Positions 15,384 to 24,266 of a stretch of 64,000 nucleotides of DNA are shown piece by piece; positions within the stretch are counted from its first letter, which is position 1, and the number at the start of each line of letters is the position of its first letter. Origin of the DNA: Pseudolabrys sp. (GTDB taxonomy: Bacteria > Pseudomonadota > Alphaproteobacteria > Rhizobiales > Xanthobacteraceae); NCBI GenBank assembly GCA_017849615.1, contig JAFIGS010000011.1, positions 248,001-312,000 of the forward strand. Reading direction: 5' to 3'. A model generated the notes under the pieces. It had not been told where the DNA came from and searched no databases. It saw only the letters and a list, made by a program, of their open reading frames with translations. The translations under genes were made by a program, and so were the position numbers.

Positions 15384-16094
15384 ATGCTCGATATCAATAA
15401 AACGCTGCCCTCGGCCCGCACCCTGGCCGAGAACAATTCGGTCCGCATCAAGGGCGAAAGCGCGGACTATCGCAAGGCGCGCACCGCGCTGCTCGCCGAA
15501 GAGATCGAACTGCGCCGTCACATCGAGCGCGTCGCGCAAATGCGCCGCGCTTTGCCGCCCGGCGCCGAGGTGAAGAACTACAGTTTCGCCGGCGAAAGCG
15601 GTCCGACCGATCTCGACGGCATGTTCGGCGACAAGCAGTCGCTCGTCGTCTACACCTACATGTTCGGCCCGCAGCGCGAGCGGCCATGCCCGATGTGCAC
15701 CTCGTTGCTGGCGTCATTCGAAGGCGAGGCGCGCGACATCATGCAGAACGTGGCGCTCGCGGTAACGGCGCGCTCGCCGATCGAGCGCCTCAAGCACTTC
15801 AAGAGCGAGCGCGGCTGGCGCGACCTCAAACTCTATTCCGACACCTCCGGCGAGTTCAGCCGCGATTTCAACGCCGTCGGTCCGAACGGCGAGGAATGGC
15901 CGGGGCTGCACGTTTTCACGCGTCGCGATGGTACGCTGCGTCATTTCTGGAGCGGCGAGATGGACGATTCCACCGCCGATCCCGGCCAGGACCCGCGCGG
16001 GGCGCCGGACCTGATGCCGCTGTGGACCGTGCTCGACTGCACGCCGGAAGGCCGCAAGCCCGACTGGTATCCGAAACTCGATTACGGCCGCTGA
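15384..16094 (+). CDS. DUF899 thioredoxin-fold protein
   Basis: A 236-aa DUF899 protein. Hallmarks are the N-terminal helix with LLAEEIELRRHIERVAQMRRALPPG and the thioredoxin-like stretch YTYMFGPQRERPCPMCTSL. Cys102 and Cys105 form a CxxC, so a redox role is possible. The C-terminal DLMPLWTVLDCTPEGR is also typical. A strong AAGGAGG sits 7 bp before the ATG at 15384. DUF899 genes often sit with SRPBCC/ArsR and glyoxalase genes, but the biochemical role is unknown. Confidence 0.88.
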   Translation: MLDINKTLPSARTLAENNSVRIKGESADYRKARTALLAEEIELRRHIERVAQMRRALPPGAEVKNYSFAGESGPTDLDGMFGDKQSLVVYTYMFGPQRERPCPMCTSLLASFEGEARDIMQNVALAVTARSPIERLKHFKSERGWRDLKLYSDTSGEFSRDFNAVGPNGEEWPGLHVFTRRDGTLRHFWSGEMDDSTADPGQDPRGAPDLMPLWTVLDCTPEGRKPDWYPKLDYGR

Positions 16095-16157
16095 CACCGG
16101 CGCCACAGGTTCAGTTCAGCGGACGGACCGCTCAGGCCGTCACGCGCATGGAGGACC

Positions 16158-16808
16158 ATGCCCATGATCACCGTATCCGCTTTCCGCTGGGTGCCCGATT
16201 TCGCACGCGGCCAGGTCCGCGACCTGCGCGTGCGCTGGGCGCTGGAGGAGGCCGGTCTTCCGTACCGGACGCGCCTTCTCGAACAGGGCGATCAGGACAA
16301 GGAAGAGTACCGCGCGCTGCAGCCGTTCGGGCAGGTGCCGATTTTCGAGGACGATGGGTTCGCACTGTTCGAGACGGGCGCCATCGTGCTCCACCTCGGT
16401 GAGCGAACCGAAGCGCTGCTGCCGCGCGACGAGAAGGCGCGGGCACGCGCCGTGCAATGGCTTATCGCCGCGCTCAATTCGGTCGAGCCCTCCATCCTGA
16501 ACCTGGCGTTGATCGATATCTTTTACGCCAAGGAGGAGTGGGCCAAACTGCGCCGGCCCGGCGCCACCGAGTTCGTGCAGCGCCGCCTTGGCGGTCTGTC
16601 GAAGGCCCTCGGCGGCAAGCCCTATCTCGACGGCGATCGTTTCACCGCGGGCGATTTGATGATGTCGACCGTGCTGCGCATTCTCAATTATTCCGACCTG
16701 GTCAAAAGCGACGCGCGACTGTGGGCTTACCTCGAGCGCTGCACCGCCAGGCCGGCCTTCAAGCGCGCGCTTGACGCGCAGCTCGGCGATTTCCGCGACG
16801 CAGCCTGA
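16158..16808 (+). CDS. Glutathione S-transferase family protein
   Basis: A second GST (216 aa). The thioredoxin-like domain contains RDLRVRWALEEAGLPYRTRLL, the cis-Pro segment PFGQVPIFED and the glutathione-contacting FETGAIVLHLGE. The helical domain includes KPYLDGDRFTAGDLMMSTVL. It shares little with the upstream GST in its active-site loop. GGAGG lies 4 bp before the ATG. Transcribed with the DUF899 gene and the next glyoxalase-fold gene. Confidence 0.9.
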   Translation: MPMITVSAFRWVPDFARGQVRDLRVRWALEEAGLPYRTRLLEQGDQDKEEYRALQPFGQVPIFEDDGFALFETGAIVLHLGERTEALLPRDEKARARAVQWLIAALNSVEPSILNLALIDIFYAKEEWAKLRRPGATEFVQRRLGGLSKALGGKPYLDGDRFTAGDLMMSTVLRILNYSDLVKSDARLWAYLERCTARPAFKRALDAQLGDFRDAA

Positions 16809-16870
16809 CGATTTGCCCTCCGTGCGGCGTCAGGTCGCGCGACAAACCGGAATGAAATGGAGAATGATGA

Positions 16871-17371
16871 ATGGCTCACGCCAAACACAAGCTGGCCACC
16901 TGTCTCTGGTTCGACAAGCAGGCCGAGGAAGCGGCGAAGTTCTATTGCTCGGTGTTCAGGAATTCGAAGATGGGCCGCACGGCCTATTATCCGAATGCCG
17001 GGCAGGAGACCCACGGCAAGGCGGCGGATTCGGTGTTGACGGTGGAGTTCGAGCTCGAGGGTATGGCGTTCACGGCGCTCAATGCCGGGCCGCAGTTCAA
17101 GTTCAACGAAGCCATCTCGCTGCAGGTGCCCTGCGAGACGCAGGAGGAGATCGACTACTACTGGAATGCGCTGACCGTCGACGGCGGCGAGGAAGGCCCG
17201 TGCGGCTGGCTGAAGGATAAATACGGCCTGTCCTGGCAGGTGTTTCCCGCCTTCATGGGGGACATTCTGGCCGGTCCCGATCGCGCCGGCGCGGCGCGGG
17301 CGATGGACGCCTTCATGAAAATGAAGAAGTTCGACCTGGCGGCGGTGAAGAAGGCTTACGAAGGCAAATAG
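16871..17371 (+). CDS. VOC-superfamily protein (3-demethylubiquinone methyltransferase-like fold)
   Basis: A 166-aa VOC protein: LATCLWFDKQAEEAAKFYCSVFRNSK at the N-terminus, VLTVEFELEGMAFTALNAG in the middle and a C-terminal GWLKDKYGLSWQVFP. This family is often labelled 3-demethylubiquinone-9 3-methyltransferase, but it has no SAM-binding fold, so that name is misleading. Preceded by GGAG. Part of the five-gene plus-strand run 14918-17768. Confidence 0.88.
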   Translation: MAHAKHKLATCLWFDKQAEEAAKFYCSVFRNSKMGRTAYYPNAGQETHGKAADSVLTVEFELEGMAFTALNAGPQFKFNEAISLQVPCETQEEIDYYWNALTVDGGEEGPCGWLKDKYGLSWQVFPAFMGDILAGPDRAGAARAMDAFMKMKKFDLAAVKKAYEGK

Positions 17372-17405
17372 AAGCTCGACCGGAAAAGCAACGAGGAAAC
17401 GCACA

Positions 17406-17768
17406 ATGACTTACGTCGATGGATTTCTGCTCGCGCTGCCGAAGAAGAATCTGGCGGCTTACAAGAAAATGGCGACCGTCGCCGCCAAGGTCTGGATGGG
17501 CTACGGCGCGCTGTCCTACGTCGAAGCCGTGGCCGACGACGTCAAGCCCGGCAAGCTGACGTCGTTCCCGCAGGCCGTGAAGCTCAAGAAGGGCGAGGTC
17601 GTCGTCTTCTCGTGGATCACCTACAAGTCCCGCAAGGCGCGCGACTCCATCCTCCGCAAGGTGATGAAGGACAAGCGCATGACGCCGTACATGAACGACA
17701 CGAAGAAAATGCCGTTCGACGGCAAGCGCATGGTCTATGGCGGCTTCAAGTCGTTCGTGGAGAAGTAG
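17406..17768 (+). CDS. DUF1428 family protein (dimeric alpha+beta barrel)
   Basis: A 120-aa DUF1428 protein: MTYVDGFLLALPKKNLAAYKK, then GALSYVEAVADDV, FSWITYKSRKARD and the C-terminal PFDGKRMVYGGF. Members form ferredoxin-like dimers; no catalytic role is established. GAGGA precedes the ATG. Last gene of the accessory run, followed by palindromic repeats. Confidence 0.9.
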   Translation: MTYVDGFLLALPKKNLAAYKKMATVAAKVWMGYGALSYVEAVADDVKPGKLTSFPQAVKLKKGEVVVFSWITYKSRKARDSILRKVMKDKRMTPYMNDTKKMPFDGKRMVYGGFKSFVEK

Positions 17769-17774
17769 CGATTG

Positions 17775-17930
17775 TCATTCCGGGGCGTGCGCGCAGCGCA
17801 CGAGCCCGGAATTATCAAAGAGATGTAAGGGCGCCTCTATACTCCGCTCGTCCCCGCGGAAGCGGGGACCCAGACTAAGCGTCATCGCTGTAAGAAAGTC
17901 TGGACCCCCGCCTTCGCGGGGGTGAGCGGA
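17775..17930. repeat. Two adjacent palindromic repeats (GTCATTCCGGG and TCCCCGC families)
   Basis: 17775-17816 is a short copy of the GTCATTCCGGG family. 17841-17930 is a TCCCCGC family copy: CTCCGCTCGTCCCCGC and AGCGGGGACCCAGACT face AGTCTGGACCCCCGC and GGGGGTGAGCGGA. They fill the gap between convergent DUF1428 and ubiB genes and may act as a bidirectional terminator. Confidence 0.8.
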
Positions 17931-17973
17931 GGCTGGAGAACGCTCTTGGAACGACCTTGCAGCGCTCCGAACG

Positions 17974-19545
17974 TTAAACCAGCATCCACAAAATCACGCC
18001 GAGCAGCGCGGCGATGACCCACAGCGCCGCCGTGCTCGCGCGGTTGCGGCGCGCTTCAGCCTTGCCGATCGCCGCCACCGTCTCCGGCGCCAGCACCAGG
18101 CCGTTGCGCGTCATGGCATCGACCTGCTCGAGCATCGTGCCGGCGCGCATCAGCAGCGATGGCACCTGCGCGGCGAAGCGGCCGAGCTCGCCGACCCCGC
18201 CCGCGGCGTCTTCCAGTTTGCCGATGGGGCCGAGATTGCGCGCGATCCATTCGCGCACCACCGGATCGGCCGTCTTCCACATGTCGAGCTTCGGATCGAA
18301 CGTCCGCGCCACGCCCTCGACCACCACCATGGTCTTCTGCAGCAGGATCAGCTCCGGCCGCGTCTGCATGTCGAAGATGCCGGTGACCTCGAACAGCAAG
18401 GTCAGCAGCTTGGCCATCGAGATGTCTTCGGCGGTGCGGTTGTGGATCGGCTCGCCGATGGCGCGGATCGCCTGCGCGAAAGCCTCCACCGAATGATGCC
18501 GCGGCACATAGCCGGCGTCGAAATGCACCTGCGCGACGCGCATGTAATCGCGGGTGATGAAGCCGAACAGGATCTCGGCGAGGAAGCGGCGTTCCTTCGG
18601 CCCGAGCCGGCCCATGATGCCGAAATCGACTGCGACCAGCCGGCCCTCGTCATCGACGAACAGATTGCCCGGATGCATGTCGGCATGGAAGAAGCCGTCA
18701 CGCAAAGCATGGCGCAGGAAGCTCTGGATCACGATGCGGCCGAGCGCCGGCAGGTCGAAGCCCTTGGCTTCCAGCCCGGCGCGGTCGTTGAGCTTGGTGC
18801 CGCCGACCCATTCCATGGTCAGCACTTCGCGCGCGGTGCGGTCCCAGTCGATGCCGGGCACGCGGAACTCCGGATCGTCCTTGGTGTTCTCCGCCATCTC
18901 CGACAAGGCCGCGGCCTCGAGGCGGAAATCCATTTCCAGCCGCACCGAGCGGTCGAGCGTGTTGACGACTTCGACGAAACGCAGACGCTGCGCTTCCGGC
19001 GACAGCGCTTCGGCGTTGCGCGCGGCGAAATAGAAGGCGTCGAGATCGACGCGGAAGCGCCGCTCCACGCCGGGCCGCAGGATCTTCACCGCAACGGTCT
19101 TGCGCACGCCATCGACATCGACTTCGGCGCGGTGCACCTGCGCGATCGATGCCGCCGCGACGGACGGCCCGAAGCTCGCATAGGCGCTGGCGACCGGCCG
19201 TTCCAGCGCCTCCGTGACCACGGCTTCCGCCTCCGCTTGCGGAAACGCCGGCATCTTGTCCTGCAGCGATTCCAGATCGCGCGCGATCACGGTGCCGACC
19301 ACGTCGGGCCGCGTCGCCAGGAACTGGCCGAGCTTGACGTAAGTGGGCCCGAGCCGCCGCAGCGCCGCCGCCAGCCGGCTTTCGCCGCTGCGCGCGCCGC
19401 GCCGCTCGATCAGCCGCGCCAGCGTAATGCCGGTGCGCGCCGGCATCGGCAGCGGCCGCGTATCGACCAGGCCGAACACGCCCTCGCGCGCGAACACGTA
19501 GCCGGCGCGCGACAGGCGGATGAGGTGGGAAATGCCGGCGATCAC
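17974..19545 (-). CDS. ubiB: UbiB, atypical kinase/ATPase for ubiquinone biosynthesis
   Basis: A 523-aa UbiB/ADCK-family protein. It shows the KxGQ motif ([14 protein letters not shown]), the Ala-rich loop ([13 protein letters not shown]), the kinase-like [12 protein letters not shown] with DFGIMGRLG, and a C-terminal transmembrane region ([16 protein letters not shown]). UbiB supports ubiquinone biosynthesis at the membrane as an ATPase. The start overlaps the ubiE stop (ATGA), so the two are coupled. Confidence 0.95.
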   Translation of the reverse strand: MIAGISHLIRLSRAGYVFAREGVFGLVDTRPLPMPARTGITLARLIERRGARSGESRLAAALRRLGPTYVKLGQFLATRPDVVGTVIARDLESLQDKMPAFPQAEAEAVVTEALERPVASAYASFGPSVAAASIAQVHRAEVDVDGVRKTVAVKILRPGVERRFRVDLDAFYFAARNAEALSPEAQRLRFVEVVNTLDRSVRLEMDFRLEAAALSEMAENTKDDPEFRVPGIDWDRTAREVLTMEWVGGTKLNDRAGLEAKGFDLPALGRIVIQSFLRHALRDGFFHADMHPGNLFVDDEGRLVAVDFGIMGRLGPKERRFLAEILFGFITRDYMRVAQVHFDAGYVPRHHSVEAFAQAIRAIGEPIHNRTAEDISMAKLLTLLFEVTGIFDMQTRPELILLQKTMVVVEGVARTFDPKLDMWKTADPVVREWIARNLGPIGKLEDAAGGVGELGRFAAQVPSLLMRAGTMLEQVDAMTRNGLVLAPETVAAIGKAEARRNRASTAALWVIAALLGVILWMLV

Positions 19546-20300
19546 AATTTCCAGCCCGAATGCATCGCCACGACGCCGCCGGTCATCGGCGTGAACGAGA
19601 CGCGGCGGAAGCCGGCGTCGGTGATCATCTGCGCGAAGGCCTTGGGCTTGGGAAACTTGCGGATCGATTCCACGAGATACTGGTAGGCCTCGCGGTCGCC
19701 GGTGACGCGCTCGCCGACGCGCGGGATCACCTTGAACGAATACAGCTCATAGATCTTGTCGAGCCCCGGCACATCGACCGACGAGAATTCCAGGCACAGG
19801 AAGCGGCCGCCATACTTCAGCACGCGATGCGCTTCCTTGAGCGCCTTGTCGATGCGCGGCACGTTGCGGATGCCGAAGGCGATGGTGACGCAATCAAAGC
19901 TCTTGTCGGCGTAGGGCAGCTCCTCGGCATTGCCCTGCTCGAAGGTGACCTGGCCGTCGAGGCCGCGCTTCTCGGCGCGCTCGCGGCCCACGGCGAGCAT
20001 CTCGGCATTGATGTCGCACACCGTGACGCGGGTGCCGGTGCCGCCGGCCTCGACCGTGCGGAAGGCGACGTCGCCGGTGCCGCCGGCGAGATCGAGCAGC
20101 GCGAATTCTTTGTCGCCCTTGGGAGGATTGACCGCCGTGACCAGCGCATCCTTCCACGGCCGGTGGAGACCGCCGGACATCAGGTCGTTCATCAGGTCGT
20201 AGCGCCGGGCCACCGAATGGAACACGTCATCGACCAGCCCCTGCTTCTCGGTCAGGGGCACGTCGCGGTAGCCGAAATGCGTTTCGTCAGCCTTGGTCAT
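19542..20300 (-). CDS. ubiE: UbiE C-methyltransferase (ubiquinone/menaquinone)
   Basis: A 252-aa SAM-dependent methyltransferase adding the C-methyl group in ubiquinone (and demethylmenaquinone) synthesis. SAM-binding [14 protein letters not shown], the family signature near [18 protein letters not shown] and the C-terminal [17 protein letters not shown] are all present. I start at ATG 20300 ([10 protein letters not shown]), which fits the family length; a second ATG lies 30 bp upstream. Divergent from mutM, with a palindromic repeat between. Confidence 0.95.
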   Translation of the reverse strand: MTKADETHFGYRDVPLTEKQGLVDDVFHSVARRYDLMNDLMSGGLHRPWKDALVTAVNPPKGDKEFALLDLAGGTGDVAFRTVEAGGTGTRVTVCDINAEMLAVGRERAEKRGLDGQVTFEQGNAEELPYADKSFDCVTIAFGIRNVPRIDKALKEAHRVLKYGGRFLCLEFSSVDVPGLDKIYELYSFKVIPRVGERVTGDREAYQYLVESIRKFPKPKAFAQMITDAGFRRVSFTPMTGGVVAMHSGWKL

Positions 20301-20366
20301 CAGCCAATAATCCTTTGCGGGCAGGACCATAGCGCGGCAGACGGCAAGGCGCTATCAATCTATCCG

Positions 20367-20473
20367 GTCATTCCGGGGCGCGGCCGAAGGCCGCGAACCC
20401 GGAATCCAGCCACGGCCACTCTGCTCGCATCTGGATTCCGGGTCCGCGAGCTTTGCTCGCGTCCCGGAATGAC
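20367..20473. repeat. Palindromic repeat, GTCATTCCGGG family
   Basis: Same architecture as 4425-4529: GTCATTCCGGGG at one end, CCCGGAATGAC at the other, inner CCCGGAATCCAG and CTGGATTCCGGG. It lies between the divergent ubiE and mutM genes and ends 10 bp before the mutM ATG, so it may overlap the mutM leader. Confidence 0.85.
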
Positions 20474-20483
20474 GAGTTTGACC

Positions 20484-21350
20484 ATGCCCGAATTGCCCGA
20501 AGTCGAGACGGTACGCAGGGGCCTTGCCCCCGCCATGGAGGGTGCGCGCATCGACAAGGTCGAGGTGCGGCACCGCGGCCTGCGCTGGCCGATCGCCAGG
20601 GACTTCGAAAAGCGCATCGAGGGCCAGACCGTCGAGGGCCTCGGCCGACGCGCCAAATATCTCACCGCCGACCTGTCCTCGGGCGACGTGCTCATCATGC
20701 ATCTGGGCATGTCGGGCTCGTTCCGCGTCGGGCATGAATCGCGGCCGGGCATTTACCATCACGAGAAGTCCAAGAGCGTGGCGCACGACCACGTCGTCTT
20801 TCACCTGTCGAATGGCGAGACGGTGACGTTCAACGATCCGCGCCGCTTCGGCTCGATGAAGCTGGTTGCGCGCGTCAAGCTCGATTCCGAACCGCTCTTG
20901 AAAAGCATCGGCCCCGAGCCGCTTGGCAATGAATTCGACGCGGCCATGCTCGCCGCTGCCTGCGCCGGGAAGAAGACATCGCTCAAGGCGGCGCTGCTCG
21001 ACCAGCGCGTCGTTGCTGGCCTCGGCAATATCTATGTCTGCGAGGCGCTGTACCGCGCGCATTTGTCGCCCAAGCGCATCGCCGCCACCATCGCCGATCG
21101 TCATGGCAGGCCGAACGAGCGCGCGGTTGCGCTGGTCGTCGCCATCAAGGCGGTGCTCAACGACGCCATCAAGGCCGGCGGCTCGTCGCTGCGCGATCAC
21201 CGCCGCGCCGACGGCTCGCTCGGCGATTTCCAGCACAATTTTCTGGTCTACGACCGCGAAGGGCAGAAGTGCCCGGACGGCAAGGGGACGGTGAAGCGCA
21301 TTGTCCAGAACGGCCGCTCGACCTTCTATTGCCCGGGTTGTCAAAAGTAG
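20484..21350 (+). CDS. mutM: Formamidopyrimidine-DNA glycosylase (Fpg/MutM) with an incomplete zinc finger
   Basis: A 288-aa Fpg excising 8-oxoguanine and FapyG and nicking by beta,delta-elimination. Catalytic Pro2-Glu3 ([14 protein letters not shown]), Lys58 and the H2TH region ([24 protein letters not shown]) are intact, as is the Arg in QNGRSTF. The C-terminal zinc finger is normally four cysteines; here the first pair is reduced to a single Cys263 (KCPDGKG), with Cys283 and Cys286 (CPGC) kept. It could still bind zinc with another ligand, or be zinc-less. Confidence 0.94.
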   Translation: MPELPEVETVRRGLAPAMEGARIDKVEVRHRGLRWPIARDFEKRIEGQTVEGLGRRAKYLTADLSSGDVLIMHLGMSGSFRVGHESRPGIYHHEKSKSVAHDHVVFHLSNGETVTFNDPRRFGSMKLVARVKLDSEPLLKSIGPEPLGNEFDAAMLAAACAGKKTSLKAALLDQRVVAGLGNIYVCEALYRAHLSPKRIAATIADRHGRPNERAVALVVAIKAVLNDAIKAGGSSLRDHRRADGSLGDFQHNFLVYDREGQKCPDGKGTVKRIVQNGRSTFYCPGCQK

Positions 21351-21403
21351 GAAAAATTTGCCAGAAATGAGCTAACGCCACAGCGCAACGCCGGGAGCAG
21401 TCA

Positions 21404-22177
21404 ATGGCATACGGAAACATCATCGTCGACACCAAGGGCCGCGTCGGCGTCATCACGCTGAACCGCCCCACTGCGCTCAATGCGCTCAACCGCGCGCTGA
21501 TGGGCGAACTGACGCAGGCGGTCGTCGACTTCCAGAACAACGACGCCATCGGCTGTCTGCTGATCACCGGCAGCGACAAGGCCTTCGCCGCCGGCGCCGA
21601 CATCAAGGAGATGGCGGAGAAGTCGTTCATCGACGCCTATCTCGGCAATTTCGCCGCCGACTGGCATGCGCCGACCAAGACGCGCAAGCCTGTGGTCGCC
21701 GCGGTCGCCGGCTTCGCGCTCGGCGGCGGCTGCGAACTTGCCATGCTGTGCGATATCATCATCGCCGCCGACACCGCCAAGTTCGGCCAGCCCGAGATCA
21801 AGCTCGGCGTCATTCCCGGCATCGGCGGCACGCAGCGCCTGACGCGCGCCATCGGCAAGGCCAAGGCGATGGACCTCGTTCTCACCGGGCGCATGATGGA
21901 CGCCGCCGAAGCCGAGCGCTCCGGCCTCGTCGCCCGCGTCGTGCCGGCGGCGCAGTTGATGGACGAGGCGATGAAGGCGGCCGAGACCATTGCCGGCATG
22001 TCGCTGCCGTCGGTGCTGGCGGCCAAGGAGTCGGTCGATACCGCTTTCGAGACGTCGCTCGCCGAAGGCCTGCGCTTCGAGCGCCGCATCTTCCATGCGC
22101 TGTTCGCGACGGAAGACCAGAAGGAGGGCATGAAGGCCTTCATCGAGAAGCGCAAGCCGCAGTGGAAGAACAAGTAA
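21404..22177 (+). CDS. Enoyl-CoA hydratase (crotonase family)
   Basis: A 257-aa crotonase hydrating trans-2-enoyl-CoA in beta-oxidation. Both catalytic acids of classical enoyl-CoA hydratase are present: Glu111 in [12 protein letters not shown] and Glu131 in FGQPEIKLG. The oxyanion-hole segment [10 protein letters not shown] and [10 protein letters not shown] are also in place. GGGAGC precedes the ATG. The sequence resembles short-chain hydratases used for crotonyl-CoA. It stands alone between mutM and a repeat-filled gap. Confidence 0.93.
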   Translation: MAYGNIIVDTKGRVGVITLNRPTALNALNRALMGELTQAVVDFQNNDAIGCLLITGSDKAFAAGADIKEMAEKSFIDAYLGNFAADWHAPTKTRKPVVAAVAGFALGGGCELAMLCDIIIAADTAKFGQPEIKLGVIPGIGGTQRLTRAIGKAKAMDLVLTGRMMDAAEAERSGLVARVVPAAQLMDEAMKAAETIAGMSLPSVLAAKESVDTAFETSLAEGLRFERRIFHALFATEDQKEGMKAFIEKRKPQWKNK

Positions 22178-22226
22178 CTGACAGAGTCACGATTCTCCTG
22201 CCCCGGACGCGCTGCGGCGTCCTCAC

Positions 22227-22371
22227 TTCCCCTCTCCCCTTGAGGAAGAGGGTGGCGAACATTGAGCGAAGCGAAATGTGAGCCGGGAGAGGGGTTGCTT
22301 CCATTGCGCGCCGACCCCTCTCCCGCCCTCGCTATCGCTCGGGCACCCTCTCCCTCAAGGGGAGAGGGGAA
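22227..22371. repeat. Composite CTCTCCC palindromic repeat
   Basis: CCCCTCTCCCCTTGAGG near 22229 pairs with CCTCAAGGGGAGAGGGG near 22353, with inner GGGAGAGGGG / CCCCTCTCCC arms. Related copies are at 60316-60431 and 61639-61756. It fills the gap between convergent genes. Confidence 0.8.
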
Positions 22372-22383
22372 GAAAGAAAGCGG

Positions 22384-24144
22384 CTATTTGCGGACACAAA
22401 TAACCCTTGCCACCGCCTCGCGCGGGTCGGCGGTCGAGGTGGCCGGTTGCGCCACCTTGTGCGCGTCGAGGAGGCCGCGGATCTGATCGGCGCGGATGAG
22501 GCGCACCGGCGGCGCCGCGGGCGCGATGCTGGCCAGCACGGTGTTGCGCATTTCGGTGACGCCGATCAGGTGTCCGCTCGCGTCGATCGCCGCCGCGCCC
22601 GAGAAGCCCGCCATCGGCACCGGGTCGCGCAGCTCGAGCGCATTGCCGCCGTTCAGCTTCGCCTTGATCTCGGTGAGCTTGCCGAGGCCGCCGCTCTCTT
22701 TCGGGTCGGGAATGCCGGCGATGGTCACATCGCCCTTGGCCGCGGGCGCGGAATGACGCGGCAGCGCCAGCGGCGTCATGTTGCGCGCGCCATAGACGCG
22801 CAGCAGCGCCAGTCCCTTGTCCTCGCCGATGCGCTCGGCGTCGCCGAAGCCGCCGGCGACGATCACCTGACAGCCTTGCGTCAGCCGCGCATCGGCGACG
22901 ATGTGTCCCTGCGCGCTGACGACGAGCCCGCTGCCGTATTCGACCGACTTTGCCAATGTCGCGAACGGCGCGGCGCGCTGCGGAAACGGCGAGAAGGCGG
23001 ACGCCATCGCCACCATCACCGGCGCGACGATGCCTTCCATCGCCTGATCGTAGAGCATGGTGAAGCCGCGCACTTCGCCGTTGCGGATCTGCGCGCGCAC
23101 GGAAAATTTCTTCAGGCCCTGCAGGCCGCTGATGAAAAAGCTGTCGTCGCGCAGGATGCTGTATTCGATCTTGCGCGTCGCCGGCTCCTGCTTTTCGCGC
23201 TCGAACAGCGCCGACAGCTTCAGCGACGGCTCGACATGGCGAAACGTCTCGACCTGCACGTCGCCGTAGCGCGACGACCAGTGCGTGCCGCGTCTGGCCT
23301 CGCGCGCCAGCGGCACCATCTTGGTCGGCAGGCCGATGCGGATGCCGGTCGCCGGATCGACGACCACGCTCCAGCCGAACTCGTCCTGATAATTCTTCGC
23401 CGCCCCGACCAGCTCGCTGCGCTCGCGATCGGTCAGCGTGCCGGTGACCTTGTAGTTCTTGCGCTTCTGGAAATTCTTGATGGCGACGGCGAGCGGATCG
23501 TCGCCGTTCTCGGCGGCGCCGGTGAAATCGCCCGACCACAACAGCGCCGCCTGGATCAGCAGGCGCTCGTCGGAGGCGTTGCCGTAAAGCGTGTCGCCGT
23601 CATTGCCGGCTTCCGTCGCCGGATTGACCGGCTTGGCCTCCGGCAACGCCGCGGCGTCCGGGCCCGGCGCAATGGCCACGAGCTCGGCGGCCGCCGGAGT
23701 TTTCAGAACCTCGGGGCGCGGCCGCGGCATGGCGATGGCCATCGGCGCGTCGGTCTTGTCGGGCGCCTTCGCCTCCGGCGTTTTTGTTTCGGATGTCTTC
23801 GGGTCGGGAGCCTTTGCCTCAGGGGCCTTTGCGTCAGGAGCTTTGGCGTCCTGAGGCTTTGTCTCCGGCGCGACAGCAGCAACAGGCTTCAATGCGTCAG
23901 GCTTGGGCTGCGGCAAGGGACTGGCCGGCGTCGTCGCGGCGGCCTGCTTGTCGGCCGGCTTTTGCGCGGGCTTTTCTGCCGATCTGGCCGGCTTGTTATG
24001 AGCGGGCTTGTCGGCGTGAGCCGGCGCGGCGTCTTCAACGGGGTAGGGCGCTGCATCGGGACCGCCCGGCTGCGCGGCCGCGCCACCGGCGCCAAAACCA
24101 AGCGCCAGCGTCGCCGTCACCGCCAAAAGGGGGCCGAAACGCAT
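22384..24144 (-). CDS. Secreted trypsin-like protein with degenerate catalytic site
   Basis: A 586-aa exported protein. Signal peptide MRFGPLLAVTATLALGFGAGGAAA, then about 120 residues of Lys/Ala/Pro-rich repeats (KAPDAKAPEAKAPD type) that would cross the envelope. Next is a helical peptidoglycan-binding-like region (about 190-255), then a trypsin-like beta-barrel. The Ser loop is GFSGAAAID (Ser515), but the segment that should hold the catalytic His (usually NAHVV) reads ADARLTQGC, so the His is missing. It is probably a non-proteolytic binding protein. Convergent with the enoyl-CoA hydratase gene. Confidence 0.78.
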   Translation of the reverse strand: MRFGPLLAVTATLALGFGAGGAAAQPGGPDAAPYPVEDAAPAHADKPAHNKPARSAEKPAQKPADKQAAATTPASPLPQPKPDALKPVAAVAPETKPQDAKAPDAKAPEAKAPDPKTSETKTPEAKAPDKTDAPMAIAMPRPRPEVLKTPAAAELVAIAPGPDAAALPEAKPVNPATEAGNDGDTLYGNASDERLLIQAALLWSGDFTGAAENGDDPLAVAIKNFQKRKNYKVTGTLTDRERSELVGAAKNYQDEFGWSVVVDPATGIRIGLPTKMVPLAREARRGTHWSSRYGDVQVETFRHVEPSLKLSALFEREKQEPATRKIEYSILRDDSFFISGLQGLKKFSVRAQIRNGEVRGFTMLYDQAMEGIVAPVMVAMASAFSPFPQRAAPFATLAKSVEYGSGLVVSAQGHIVADARLTQGCQVIVAGGFGDAERIGEDKGLALLRVYGARNMTPLALPRHSAPAAKGDVTIAGIPDPKESGGLGKLTEIKAKLNGGNALELRDPVPMAGFSGAAAIDASGHLIGVTEMRNTVLASIAPAAPPVRLIRADQIRGLLDAHKVAQPATSTADPREAVARVICVRK

Positions 24145-24266
24145 ACCGTTTACTCAATGCTAACCAATCGGGCCACCTTAGCCCAACAGGGAGGTGGCGC
24201 AACCGCCGGGCGGAAATTGCATTAACCGGCTCGTTTTGCCGCGGTTGAGTGTTAAATTGACGGCAA

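Noticed and set aside
12768-17768. Possible mobile element or prophage carrying the detoxification block
   Set aside because: No integrase, transposase, tRNA attachment site or terminal repeats are visible; kept only as a probable accessory insertion.
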